Below are positions 16,990-24,052 of a stretch of DNA of 24,127 bases, piece by piece. Each line of letters begins with the position of its first letter. Within the stretch, counting starts at the first letter, position 1. Position numbers and translations under genes: made by a program. The stretch is from contig CAJGDE010000018.1 of assembly GCA_904502135.1 (NCBI GenBank), positions 1 to 24,127 of the forward strand, given 5' to 3'. Under the pieces are notes generated by a model. The model did not search any database, was not told the DNA's origin, and saw only the letters and a program-made list of their open reading frames with translations. The DNA is from Kiritimatiellia bacterium (GTDB lineage: Bacteria; Verrucomicrobiota; Kiritimatiellia; RFP12; UBA1067).

Positions 16990-18195
16990 ATGACAAAGAA
17001 AAAGCACCTGAAAGTAGCGTTGTTCATATCGCAAATGCCGAACTGGAACATACTTCCAGACATCATGAAATGGATCCGGCAGAACTCCCCTTGGCAACTT
17101 TATCTGCAGTCTGACGCTTTCGGCGAAGAACAAAGTATGTTAAGACTGACAAAATGGGGGTGCGACGGCATATTAATCATACGTTCAGAATCCCCCAAAG
17201 CCTGTAGAGCTGCCGCAAAAACAGGCGTGCCCGTCGTCGAAATCCAGCCGTCATTTTTAAAGACCAACTCGGGGCACTTTCTCACAAACCAAAGCTTCAC
17301 ACGCGTGGACGACGCCGCCATAGCGGAAATGGCGGCACAGCACTTCATATCTCAGGGCTATGAAAATTTCGCTTTTGTCGGGAATGTCAAAAAAATGCAG
17401 TGGAGCGAGAACCGCCAAAGGGTTTTCACAAAGGCGCTTGCCAAAAGCTCTCATCATTGCCACATATACAAAGAACCCAGCAGGCAGGCGCGAGAAGACT
17501 GGGCGCTTGAAGAGCCGATAATGCAGAAGTGGCTTAAGTCTCTGCCGAAGCCGTGCGCGATCTTCGCGGCAAACGATCTTCGTGCCAGACAAGTGCTGGA
17601 CGCGTGTCTTGCCGAAGATATTTTAGTGCCTGAATCGGTAGCCGTTCTTGGTGTAGACAATGACCCCTTTATCTGCGAGACATCTATCCCACCCCTTTCA
17701 AGTATAGTACTCGACAATGCAATACCTCAAGTGCTTGATCATCTGAATCAAAGAATGCTGAACAAAGCCGTCAAACCGCGGTGCATTCCGATTGAGCCCG
17801 TCAGAATAGAGACACGCGCTTCAACAGGTTACATTTCACGCTCCGGCGACACAATCGTCGCTCAAGCGCAAATGTTTATCGCCAAACAGGCCCGCAACGG
17901 CCAGATATCCGTAGAAGATGTCGTAAGAGCGGTAAATTGCAGCAGGCGCACTCTTGAAACGCGATTCAAAAAAATTGTCAAACACACAATCCTGACAGAA
18001 ATCCGCCGACGCCAGATTAACTATGTGCGCGAGCTTTTGATGCACACAGACCTCAGCGTAAATGAAATTTCAAACCGGACGGGTTTTATGACGTTAAATC
18101 GTCTCGAAAACAGATTTAAAAAAACGTTCGGCAAGCCCATGAGGGAATACCGCAATTCGAAAAATAGCACTCCCCCGGCCGCCGTCGTGGATTGA
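16990..18195 (+). CDS. XylR-type transcription regulator (LacI-like sensor plus AraC DNA-binding domain)
   Basis: 401 aa from the ATG at 16990 (AAAGGG at 16975-16980). The frame is open upstream, but those codons lie across the promoter region of the divergent gene, so they are not used here. Residues 7-285 form a periplasmic-binding-protein-like sensor of the LacI/GalR type (KVALFISQ, WGCDGILII, GYENFAFVG, CAIFAANDLRA, VAVLGVDND). Residues about 300-395 are an AraC double helix-turn-helix (ISVEDVVRAVNCSRRTLETR; LSVNEISNRTGF). This domain order and length match E. coli XylR (392 aa), which binds direct repeats next to the -35 and activates in response to sugar. The ligand here is not known and need not be xylose. 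It is divergent from unit B, convergent with unit A, and is the obvious candidate to bind the two 32-bp operators. Confidence 0.93.
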   Translation: MTKKKHLKVALFISQMPNWNILPDIMKWIRQNSPWQLYLQSDAFGEEQSMLRLTKWGCDGILIIRSESPKACRAAAKTGVPVVEIQPSFLKTNSGHFLTNQSFTRVDDAAIAEMAAQHFISQGYENFAFVGNVKKMQWSENRQRVFTKALAKSSHHCHIYKEPSRQAREDWALEEPIMQKWLKSLPKPCAIFAANDLRARQVLDACLAEDILVPESVAVLGVDNDPFICETSIPPLSSIVLDNAIPQVLDHLNQRMLNKAVKPRCIPIEPVRIETRASTGYISRSGDTIVAQAQMFIAKQARNGQISVEDVVRAVNCSRRTLETRFKKIVKHTILTEIRRRQINYVRELLMHTDLSVNEISNRTGFMTLNRLENRFKKTFGKPMREYRNSKNSTPPAAVVD

Positions 18196-18206
18196 CGGCC
18201 TTATTT
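18181..18206. terminator. Possible bidirectional terminator between convergent genes
   Basis: GCCGTC (18181-18186), a 7-nt loop, GACGGC (18194-18199), then CTTATTT on the plus strand. The stem overlaps the regulator stop codon and lies 5 nt from the stop of the convergent GH20-like gene. The stem is GC-rich but only 6 bp, and the T-run is interrupted, so strength is doubtful. Confidence 0.4.
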
Positions 18207-19674
18207 ACAATCCGTCGATATAAAACCCAAGAACGAGTTTAGCGGAGTTTTCTGCCGACCTCGGTGACTGTTCTTCGCCGTAGAGAGACACCGTTTCCGA
18301 AAAGGGGCAAACATAGTTCTTCCCTTCAAGAGCGAGCGTCATCATTTCATAGAATTTGATTTTCACCTCGGCAGCGCGAATAGCGAGTTTAACCGCCTCA
18401 TTGGGAGAAGGAATCTTCTTCCACCTTTCAAGCGCATCTTTCGTCCTCATCATCTCCTTCTTCGCCCTGCCCGGCAGATTCTTATGCAATTGGGGACGCG
18501 TCGCGAGATAATCCTTAAGCCACCCTTTCGGCGGCGGGATCCCCTCCTTGAGCCCCGACCACATACGAGAATCCGCGCAGGACAATTGCCATGAGCCTCT
18601 GATGAGCTCATCGGCCATCTCAACAGTGCAATTCGGCCCGAATGTGTTTTCAACGGCCCTTTTCCAGTCGGCGCCGGAGTCGGGCGCGGGTTTAAGAATG
18701 CGATCGGCGGCATATTCCATCAAAGGCCTTTGAAGCCTCTTAAGGCACTGTCTTACCGACCACGACGTCAGACAAAAACCGGCATAGCGCTCTTTCCGGG
18801 CGATGGCTCCGAGATAATCGATATTCTTGCGGTGAACGACGAAATTCGCGAAAAACGGGTCATCTCCCCACGATTGACTCGCCCCGCAAAGAACGATCTC
18901 GTTTTTGAGAGGTAAAAGTTTTTTAAGACTCTGCTCGCCCTCGACAGTATACTTTTCTTCCGTTCCGATCCGATAATCCCAGTACCACAGCGTATAGTCG
19001 TTCGGCAGCGACGTCTTGTAGACCTGATTCTTCTTGCGCTTATCCGAAAGCATATCATCCCAGACGCCCGGCTTTATGCCGTGGGATCTGAGCTCTCCGG
19101 CCAACGACTCGAGATGTTCGACATAAAGTTCCATTCTATCGCGCTCTTTGCAGACGGGGCAGCTTCCGAACCAATAAGCCTCGTCTCCGCCGAGATGAAA
19201 GCGCTTCAATCTCGAACCGAAAAGCCTGATGTAGTCTCTAAGGAGATTAAGCTGAAATTCTCTCACGCAGCGCTTGGAGACGCAGTAGCAGTCGGACTTG
19301 TCGGCGCGCTCGCGGAAATGCCGGTATTCCGGACAGTTCATTATGTATTCGCCGTGACCGAACGTCTGCATAAGCGGTATCGGCTCAAGAGCGAGCCTGT
19401 CCGCTTCGGCGAGAATCTCCTTGAACTCTTCCTGTGTGAAGGCGTCAGGCGAAATCGCGCTCCTTATCGACGGCAGCATAACCTTGTTCTCGATTTCCCA
19501 AAGTATCGCGTTATACCCCGCCTTTGACGCGGTATGAAGAAGCTCCATCACCAAGTCGCGCCGCATCTGGATAATATTGAAGTCCATGTGAAAAACAAGA
19601 AGTCTTTCATTCTTGTTTTCGGCAAAGGCAAAAAGCGATAAGATTGCGCAGACTGCAAAAAGTATTTTTCTCAT
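18205..19674 (-). CDS. Secreted GH20-like glycoside hydrolase
   Basis: 489 aa, ATG, signal peptide MRKILFAVCAILSLFAFA. The barrel begins at about residue 30 (GYNAILWEIENK at 53-64, QTFGHGEYIM at 103-112), with the signature RFHLGGDEAYW at 158-168: D164-E165 is the adjacent Asp-Glu pair that in GH20 orients the N-acetyl group and acts as acid/base. A Cys pair (SCPVCKE, 171-177) follows, as in many GH20-like proteins of this subgroup. The C-terminal part (about 330-489) is helical. GH20 enzymes are exo-beta-hexosaminidases using substrate-assisted catalysis, but divergent GH20-like barrels also exist, so the substrate is not certain. Last gene of unit A, 48 nt after the phosphoesterase gene, its stop 10 nt from the convergent regulator stop. 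Confidence 0.85.
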   Translation of the reverse strand: MRKILFAVCAILSLFAFAENKNERLLVFHMDFNIIQMRRDLVMELLHTASKAGYNAILWEIENKVMLPSIRSAISPDAFTQEEFKEILAEADRLALEPIPLMQTFGHGEYIMNCPEYRHFRERADKSDCYCVSKRCVREFQLNLLRDYIRLFGSRLKRFHLGGDEAYWFGSCPVCKERDRMELYVEHLESLAGELRSHGIKPGVWDDMLSDKRKKNQVYKTSLPNDYTLWYWDYRIGTEEKYTVEGEQSLKKLLPLKNEIVLCGASQSWGDDPFFANFVVHRKNIDYLGAIARKERYAGFCLTSWSVRQCLKRLQRPLMEYAADRILKPAPDSGADWKRAVENTFGPNCTVEMADELIRGSWQLSCADSRMWSGLKEGIPPPKGWLKDYLATRPQLHKNLPGRAKKEMMRTKDALERWKKIPSPNEAVKLAIRAAEVKIKFYEMMTLALEGKNYVCPFSETVSLYGEEQSPRSAENSAKLVLGFYIDGL

Positions 19675-19722
19675 TTCTCTTTTCTCCGTGTAGTTAAGCC
19701 TTCATGTTTAACCTTAAGTCTA

Positions 19723-20727
19723 CTATTTTCTCGCTACGAAAGTGCAACGGCTTCCTGCATTGTCGCGGACGATCGCCTGCCAAGCCGGGTTCGGCTTTGC
19801 GCCCTTTTCAAGCGGTTTCGGGGTAAAATAATCATACTGCATCAAAGACAATTCGGCGCGGTCAGGAAACTCGCGCAGCAAAGCGTACCCTATATCTCCC
19901 CAATGCCCCGTGGAAGGCAGGCAAGCCGTATGGCCTACAGCGGCATTATGCCACTCCAGCAGCGAACGTGTGACATACCACTGATGATTGTGCCCATGGA
20001 TATAGCCGCAGCAATTTGTAAGCGAACCTTTATGTACCATTAGAAGTCTACCAAAACCGTGCGCCCCTTTAACGCCGTTTGGTCCGCCGCCAAGTTCATC
20101 CGCCGGGTGATGTCCCATCACTAACAACGGACGCTTTGACGAAGCACACTCATACGCAAGCCATTCGCGCTGCTTATCGTCAAGAGTTCCGGGAGTGATC
20201 CACCTATCCGTCTCTTTCGGCTGATCGAGCGTGTCTAACATGATGAAATCAAAATGCGCCCCTCTCGCTTTACTGACAATGCGCCCTTCAACCGGCGAGC
20301 GGTTCGCATATTCCGGCCAGAATTCCAGGAAATTCTCACGCCGGTCATGATTGCCCATACCGATAACAATTTCAATACCTGCATCAACAACAGGTTGCAA
20401 CAGCTCACGAGCAAGCTTATAATCCTCTTTGCGCCCCCAAAGATAAGCAAAATCACCGGTAATGAAAATTCTCGCGGGAAGCGGATCAAGCGCGAGAACG
20501 CGAGCGAGACACTCCGCAAACTTTTCACCCTGATATTTCGGAGAATTCCAGGCTCCGACATGGGTGTCGGAAAGAATCGCGGACAAAGCCGCATCCTTTC
20601 GCAATTTGCCTTGGGGAAGCAACCCAGTACACGCGCCAACGCCACTTAGAGCCACACACGCCGTGCCGCGCAAAAAGGAACGCCGAGAAAAAACGCCACC
20701 TTGTTTTTCGTAACCATCTGCATTCAT
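19723..20727 (-). CDS. Tat-exported calcineurin-like phosphoesterase
   Basis: 334 aa, ATG, with AAGGAG about 9 nt upstream. Tat motif SRRSFLRG (14-21) and a following hydrophobic stretch with a Cys (GVGACTG, C33) that could be lipidated. The metal motifs are complete: SDTH (53-56), GD (91-92), GNHD (125-128), GHH (205-207), HGHNH (244-248). It is not closely similar to the duplicated pair in unit B and lacks their N-terminal beta-sandwich-like domain. It should be a two-metal phosphoesterase acting outside the cytoplasm; the substrate is unknown. It sits 15 nt after the beta-helix gene in unit A, so each unit carries at least one intact phosphoesterase, which hints that phosphate removal belongs to the pathway. 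Confidence 0.9.
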   Translation of the reverse strand: MNADGYEKQGGVFSRRSFLRGTACVALSGVGACTGLLPQGKLRKDAALSAILSDTHVGAWNSPKYQGEKFAECLARVLALDPLPARIFITGDFAYLWGRKEDYKLARELLQPVVDAGIEIVIGMGNHDRRENFLEFWPEYANRSPVEGRIVSKARGAHFDFIMLDTLDQPKETDRWITPGTLDDKQREWLAYECASSKRPLLVMGHHPADELGGGPNGVKGAHGFGRLLMVHKGSLTNCCGYIHGHNHQWYVTRSLLEWHNAAVGHTACLPSTGHWGDIGYALLREFPDRAELSLMQYDYFTPKPLEKGAKPNPAWQAIVRDNAGSRCTFVARK

Positions 20728-20742
20728 CCTGATATTCTCCTT

Positions 20743-22263
20743 TTATCTATTTCGTCTTCTTCTTTTTGATGCTTTAGATTCTTTTTCTTCTGCTTGCATC
20801 GCGTCATACCCGATATAGCGATACTTAGATACATCAAGCTTTCGCTTGTTCATTACAATTATACCATATATATTATTTACGCTGTTTTGTAGAGCCATAT
20901 CCTCAACTTCAATCGCATCCTTGCCTTCAAAGCCGGTAATTTTAAGATTATCAAAAACAAGCGAGCCTTCGGGAACCGGTCGGGAAACAGGCGAATTATC
21001 CTTTTCCATCCTGAACTCGCGCTCGAGCGTGAATTTTATCGGAGCTTTCGACGGCTTTCGCATTCCCTTAAGCTCGCGAATCTCGCCGCCCTTAAATGTT
21101 ACATGGAAGAAATTGCCGTGGGCGAATTGAATCGGAGTCACACCAGGATATGTCTTAAAAAGACAATTTTCAAAAATAATGTCGCTCGGAGCGTCTGTAT
21201 TGTACTGAGGGTACATCACACGCTGAACAATTCCAAGAGCCGGCGGGAATGTCGGCTCAAATACGCAGTCCTTTGCGTAGAACGTTATGGGAAAGCGCGA
21301 TGAAGTGCTAAATTGAACGCCGGCGCCGTCATTGTTTTTGAAAGTGCAGCCAAGAAGATATATTTCGCTCGTCACCTCAACCGTCGGAAGCGACGGCTCT
21401 ATATCAAGCCCGCATTTCGGCGGCAGTCCACAGGTTCCAGAAAATGTGACATTCTTCATGTAAATCCCCATACCGGAGCAAATACTCATCGCCTGACGAG
21501 TGTTGCGATGAAGAACAACATCCTCAAACCAAATATTCTGACTCGTAGGCAAAATTCCGCCGATACTGACCCCGTCCTCGCCGTTGTTGGCGATATAAAG
21601 GTTTTTAAAAGCGAGATCTCTGCTATCCGATATCCCTATCGCCGTTGAACCGTATTTTCGCCCGACATTGCGCCCTAACTCATCTTCTTCCGTATATCGG
21701 CCGATATAGTTTTTACCCTTGCCCTCAACAAAAATCTTTTCACATTTATCAAACTGAAAAAGACGCTGCCGCGAATTTTCACGGCGGCTCTTGATTGTTC
21801 CTGTAATAACAACACCATCATCAAGAATGACGGTCTTACCACTTCTCATTACAACGCCGGTTATATGCCAAGGCCCTTTCATCTTATCAATAAGAATCAC
21901 CTTCGCATTTGAATCAAGCGCTTTCTGAAGACACTTTGTCGCATCATCTTTATCCCACCCGAATGAACTGGCCTTGACCGGCTTTACGCCCTTCGTCTTA
22001 ACCCAAGGGTTTTCTTTAGGCCATTTAAGCTTATCAATATCCTGCGGAAATGCGGCTAATTGTTTGTAAAGAGCTTTCGCATCTCTGGGACCTGCGAAGG
22101 GATGAAGCTTTTGCGCAAATACCGGTAGCGGGGTATTGGGATTTTTCCACTTGTTGACGCAAGTATGATCAATCTTATTACCAACCTTAGCGGCCGAAAA
22201 CAAATCGCCAGACGTAAAAATAAGCGCGATAAAAAAAAGCGCGTATGCTGTTGGGGTAGGCAT
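20743..22263 (-). CDS. Secreted right-handed beta-helix protein (paralogue 3)
   Basis: 506 aa, ATG, signal peptide (TAYALFFIALIFTSGDLFSA). No Shine-Dalgarno precedes the ATG; the 7/8-bp repeat tract ends only a few bases before it, so translation may depend on coupling or on an unstructured leader. A short N-terminal segment (25-95) replaces the long helical domains of the unit B paralogues, then the beta-helix runs from about 95 to 480. It shares NTRQ (254-257), DIEP (287-290), NNDGAG and the GPWHITGVVM / PWRITSVKI entry strand with the proteins encoded at 10201-13191 and 13209-15260. The C-terminus ends in a basic run (KASKRRRRNR). Role probably the same type of polysaccharide lyase, hydrolase or binding as its paralogues. 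Confidence 0.83.
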   Translation of the reverse strand: MPTPTAYALFFIALIFTSGDLFSAAKVGNKIDHTCVNKWKNPNTPLPVFAQKLHPFAGPRDAKALYKQLAAFPQDIDKLKWPKENPWVKTKGVKPVKASSFGWDKDDATKCLQKALDSNAKVILIDKMKGPWHITGVVMRSGKTVILDDGVVITGTIKSRRENSRQRLFQFDKCEKIFVEGKGKNYIGRYTEEDELGRNVGRKYGSTAIGISDSRDLAFKNLYIANNGEDGVSIGGILPTSQNIWFEDVVLHRNTRQAMSICSGMGIYMKNVTFSGTCGLPPKCGLDIEPSLPTVEVTSEIYLLGCTFKNNDGAGVQFSTSSRFPITFYAKDCVFEPTFPPALGIVQRVMYPQYNTDAPSDIIFENCLFKTYPGVTPIQFAHGNFFHVTFKGGEIRELKGMRKPSKAPIKFTLEREFRMEKDNSPVSRPVPEGSLVFDNLKITGFEGKDAIEVEDMALQNSVNNIYGIIVMNKRKLDVSKYRYIGYDAMQAEEKESKASKRRRRNR

Positions 22264-22269
22264 TAGGGA

Positions 22270-22372
22270 GAATGTTAGAATGTTAGAATGTTTGAATGAA
22301 GGAATGAGGGAATGAGGGGTTAGGGGTTAGGAGTTAGGAGTTTGGAGTTAGGAGTTAGGGGTTTGGGGTTAG
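22270..22372. repeat. Composite tandem array: six 8-bp units then eight 7-bp units
   Basis: On the plus strand: GAATGTTA x2, GAATGTTT, GAATGAAG, GAATGAGG x2 (22270-22317), then RGTTWGG units (GGTTAGG x2, AGTTAGG, AGTTTGG, AGTTAGG x2, GGTTTGG, GGTTAG; 22318-22372). The array fills the gap between the first two genes of unit A, and the TAA stop of the DUF1080 gene (22371-22369) is part of the last 7-bp unit. Confidence 0.9.
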
Positions 22373-23424
22373 TCGCGAATTTCGGTATACTCAAACTTTC
22401 TGATGTCGACATCGGTATGATCGCCTTGAAGCCAAATAGGGCCGGGAGCCGACAGGTCTGCGCTTAAAGCCCCTCCCGTGCACCCCTCGACTTTTTCATT
22501 GTCAATGATAACAACTCCATTAAGTGTAACCGTAACATGGCGCTTGTAAAGACAAATGCTCATCTGCTGCCACTCGCCAATCTCCTTCTCGGCGGCATAC
22601 GTCGGGGCAACATAGCCATAGAGGGCGCCCATATCGTTTACGCCTGGCTTGTCAGTATGTTTCGCCAAAAGCTGAATCTCGAAATTGCCGCGAAGATAAA
22701 CTCCGGAGTTAGCCCCGGGGTGCGGCATGCGCACTTCAAGCGTCAACAGAAAATCCTTAAAGTCCCGGCGTTTAGTAATAAGACTTGAGGCCTTACCGAC
22801 GACCTTACCGTCTTTGTCGCGCTTGACGCGATTAGACAGAACGCCGTCCTTTACGCTCCAGCCGTTATAAAGAGCAGGATCTCTAAGTTCCCACTGAGAA
22901 AAATCCATAAGGTCGATCTTATCACCATACTTGATTTTCGACACTTGAGGCTTTTTGTCTAACTGAGGAATGCGCTTACCGCTGATATTTCTCGGGCCAT
23001 CGGTAACTTTACCGTTGCCGTCTTTTTCAGTATAAAGAAGCGCTATCGCATCACCTTCAACTCCGCCCTTAAGTTCTATCCAGCGCTGATCTTCGACCTT
23101 TTTAATCCAATGCGTCGACAAGTATCTGATTGAAATATTCTGGCCGTCAACCTGAACTTCGCCCTTATACTTTTTCCCGATGAGCTCATTAGGGCCAGTC
23201 CAACGCCACATCAACGAAGCGCGGGCTTCTCCGTTCGCGCCTTTATAGAGTCGCAACCATCCGGCGTTGTTGTCAGGGAACGGCAACTTTAACGCCCAAT
23301 CGGCATAAATATCCCCTCCGCCGTCTCTCTCAACCGGCGGCAGAGCCAACTTCGCCGCACAGATATTACATACCCCGACCGAACAGGCGACTATCATAGC
23401 TGTGACAATATTTTTTAACTGCAT
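22369..23424 (-). CDS. Secreted DUF1080 protein (3-keto-disaccharide hydrolase-like)
   Basis: 351 aa, ATG with AAGGAG (23430-23435) 5 nt upstream. Signal peptide of about 24 residues (IVTAMIVACSVGVCNICAA). An N-terminal beta domain (about 40-150; GEARASLMWRWTGP) precedes the DUF1080 jelly roll (about 165-350, PF06439) with the family motifs DFKDFLLTLEVR (221-232), ANSGVYLRGNFEIQL (238-252), GALYG (266-270) and the end block GPIWLQGDH (328-336). Members of this family cleave 3-keto-glycosides made by Gfo/Idh/MocA oxidoreductases; one such oxidoreductase heads the other regulated unit here. First gene of unit A, driven by the promoter at 23499-23527 under the shared operator. Its 5' leader contains a 7-bp repeat array. 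Assignment to the family is strong; reaction and substrate are inferred. Confidence 0.9.
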   Translation of the reverse strand: MQLKNIVTAMIVACSVGVCNICAAKLALPPVERDGGGDIYADWALKLPFPDNNAGWLRLYKGANGEARASLMWRWTGPNELIGKKYKGEVQVDGQNISIRYLSTHWIKKVEDQRWIELKGGVEGDAIALLYTEKDGNGKVTDGPRNISGKRIPQLDKKPQVSKIKYGDKIDLMDFSQWELRDPALYNGWSVKDGVLSNRVKRDKDGKVVGKASSLITKRRDFKDFLLTLEVRMPHPGANSGVYLRGNFEIQLLAKHTDKPGVNDMGALYGYVAPTYAAEKEIGEWQQMSICLYKRHVTVTLNGVVIIDNEKVEGCTGGALSADLSAPGPIWLQGDHTDVDIRKFEYTEIRD

Positions 23425-23437
23425 TTTATCTCCTTCA

Positions 23438-23493
23438 CTAACCGCTAACCGCTAACGACTAACGACTAACGAGAAACGAGAAACGAGAAACGA
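23438..23493. repeat. Heptamer array in the leader of unit A
   Basis: Eight perfect-phase 7-bp units on the plus strand: CTAACCG x2, CTAACGA x3, GAAACGA x3, with a decayed ninth (GAAATAT). The array lies between the unit A -10 (23499-23504) and the ribosome-binding site (23430-23435), so it is transcribed as most of the 5' leader. In orientation it is inverted relative to the arrays at 22318-22372 and 23974-24022. Confidence 0.9.
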
Positions 23494-23498
23494 GAAAT

Positions 23499-23527
23499 AT
23501 TTTAACATCCCGAAGTAGCAACATCAA
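23499..23527 (-). promoter_or_regulatory. Sigma70-like promoter of unit A
   Basis: On the minus strand, -35 TTGATG (23527-23522) and -10 TAAAAT (23504-23499) with a 17-bp spacer. The operator ends 7 bp upstream of the -35, against 8 bp in the unit B promoter, the same geometry. Confidence 0.7.
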
Positions 23528-23534
23528 GAGCCAT

Positions 23535-23566
23535 TTTGCGCATTATAAACCACCCTTTTGCGCAAT
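23535..23566. promoter_or_regulatory. Shared bipartite operator, copy 2 (upstream of unit A)
   Basis: TGCGCA cores at 23537-23542 and 23559-23564, 22 bp apart, with outer words TTTGCGCA and TTTGCGCAAT and a conserved CACCC (GGGTG on the minus strand) between them. It aligns without gaps to 16922-16953 over 32 bp with 25 identities. It lies directly upstream of the unit A -35, as expected for an activator site of the XylR-type regulator. Confidence 0.8.
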
Positions 23567-23574
23567 TACCGTAT

Positions 23575-23600
23575 GTTAGAGTTGAGAGTTTAGAGTTGGA
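23575..23600. repeat. Short degenerate 6/7-bp GTTNAGA array
   Basis: GTTAGA, GTTGAGA, GTTTAGA, GTTGGA in tandem immediately upstream of operator copy 2. It is related to the GTTAGG heptamers nearby but more decayed. Confidence 0.6.
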
Positions 23601-23602
23601 GT

Positions 23603-23967
23603 GGCGAGAAAGAAGATAGTATTATCAAAACCAAGACCTGTTTTGATTAAGTGACTTGTCAAAATGCGGCGGATGTCGCGGCACCCGTGCTCCCGCGCTT
23701 ATGCGGAATTTTTCCATGCTTCGCCTAAATAAGGCTTGATATGGTGGCGAGAAGCCCGGATGTGCGCCGGGGAGGACATATAGCATATACGCTTCATGCG
23801 GCGTAAGTGAGACTTGACAGAGAGGAGCGATGAATGAGCGTGGTATTTCTATATTAAAAAATCGCCCATATCAAAAGGCGAGTACCGTTGGGCGAAAAAA
23901 CGCCGCACGTTGACAAGGCAAGAATACAAGCAAGATGGAAAGGAAAGCACAAGGAACACTCTACAGC
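23603..23967. other. Unassigned 365-bp segment bracketed by AGTTGGAGT copies
   Basis: No convincing gene. It is bounded by AGTTGGAGT at 23594-23602 and 23968-23976, both inside degenerate GTTAG-type arrays, so it looks like an insertion into, or a unit between, repeat tracts. It is locally GC-rich (23665-23705 and 23750-23775), unlike the flanking repeats. Two small open frames exist: 23830-23913 (+, 27 codons, GAGGAG just upstream, Lys/Arg-rich product MNERGISILKNRPY...) and 23699-23797 (-, 32 codons, no ribosome-binding site). Two partly matching words, AAGTGACTTGTCAA (from 23649) and AAGTGAGACTTGACA (from 23805), recur within it. It could be a non-coding RNA, a decayed mobile element or a genome-wide repeat. 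Confidence 0.35.
23830..23913 (+). CDS. Candidate small basic ORF, doubtful
   Basis: 27 codons plus TGA, ATG preceded by GAGAGGAG at close spacing (about 3 nt). The product is basic and Ser/Asn-containing (ILKNRPYQKASTVGRKNAAR) without a recognisable domain. The in-frame sequence after the stop continues without another stop for at least 20 codons, so an interrupted longer frame is possible. Reported only because the ribosome-binding sequence is good; coding status is unproven. Confidence 0.15.
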   Translation: MNERGISILKNRPYQKASTVGRKNAAR

Positions 23968-23973
23968 AGTTGG

Positions 23974-24022
23974 AGTCAGGGGTTAGGAGTTAGGAGTCAG
24001 GAGTTAGTGATTAGCGGTTAGT
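23974..24022. repeat. Heptamer array AGTYAGG / GTTAGT
   Basis: Seven 7-bp units in phase: AGTCAGG, GGTTAGG, AGTTAGG, AGTCAGG, AGTTAGT, GATTAGC, GGTTAGT. The last units (TTAGCGGTTAGTCGT) match the reverse complement of the array at 23438-23493, giving an inverted pair about 0.5 kb apart. Confidence 0.8.
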
Positions 24023-24052
24023 CGTAGCGGTAGAAAGGATAAAACCATCCGC

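Noticed and set aside
23543..23548. TATAAT on the minus strand inside operator copy 2 as a -10 box
   Set aside because: No -35 is present at the right distance (GGTAAT at 17 bp). The TTGATG-17-TAAAAT pair downstream fits better and has the same geometry as the unit B promoter.
23603..23967. tmRNA, RNase P RNA, SRP RNA or group II intron
   Set aside because: I looked for their characteristic conserved words and found none, so no RNA family is claimed.
22270..24022. CRISPR array or telomere-like sequence
   Set aside because: The GGTTAGG and CTAACCG units are contiguous 7-8 bp repeats without spacers and without cas genes, and they lie inside an operon and its leader, not at a replicon end.
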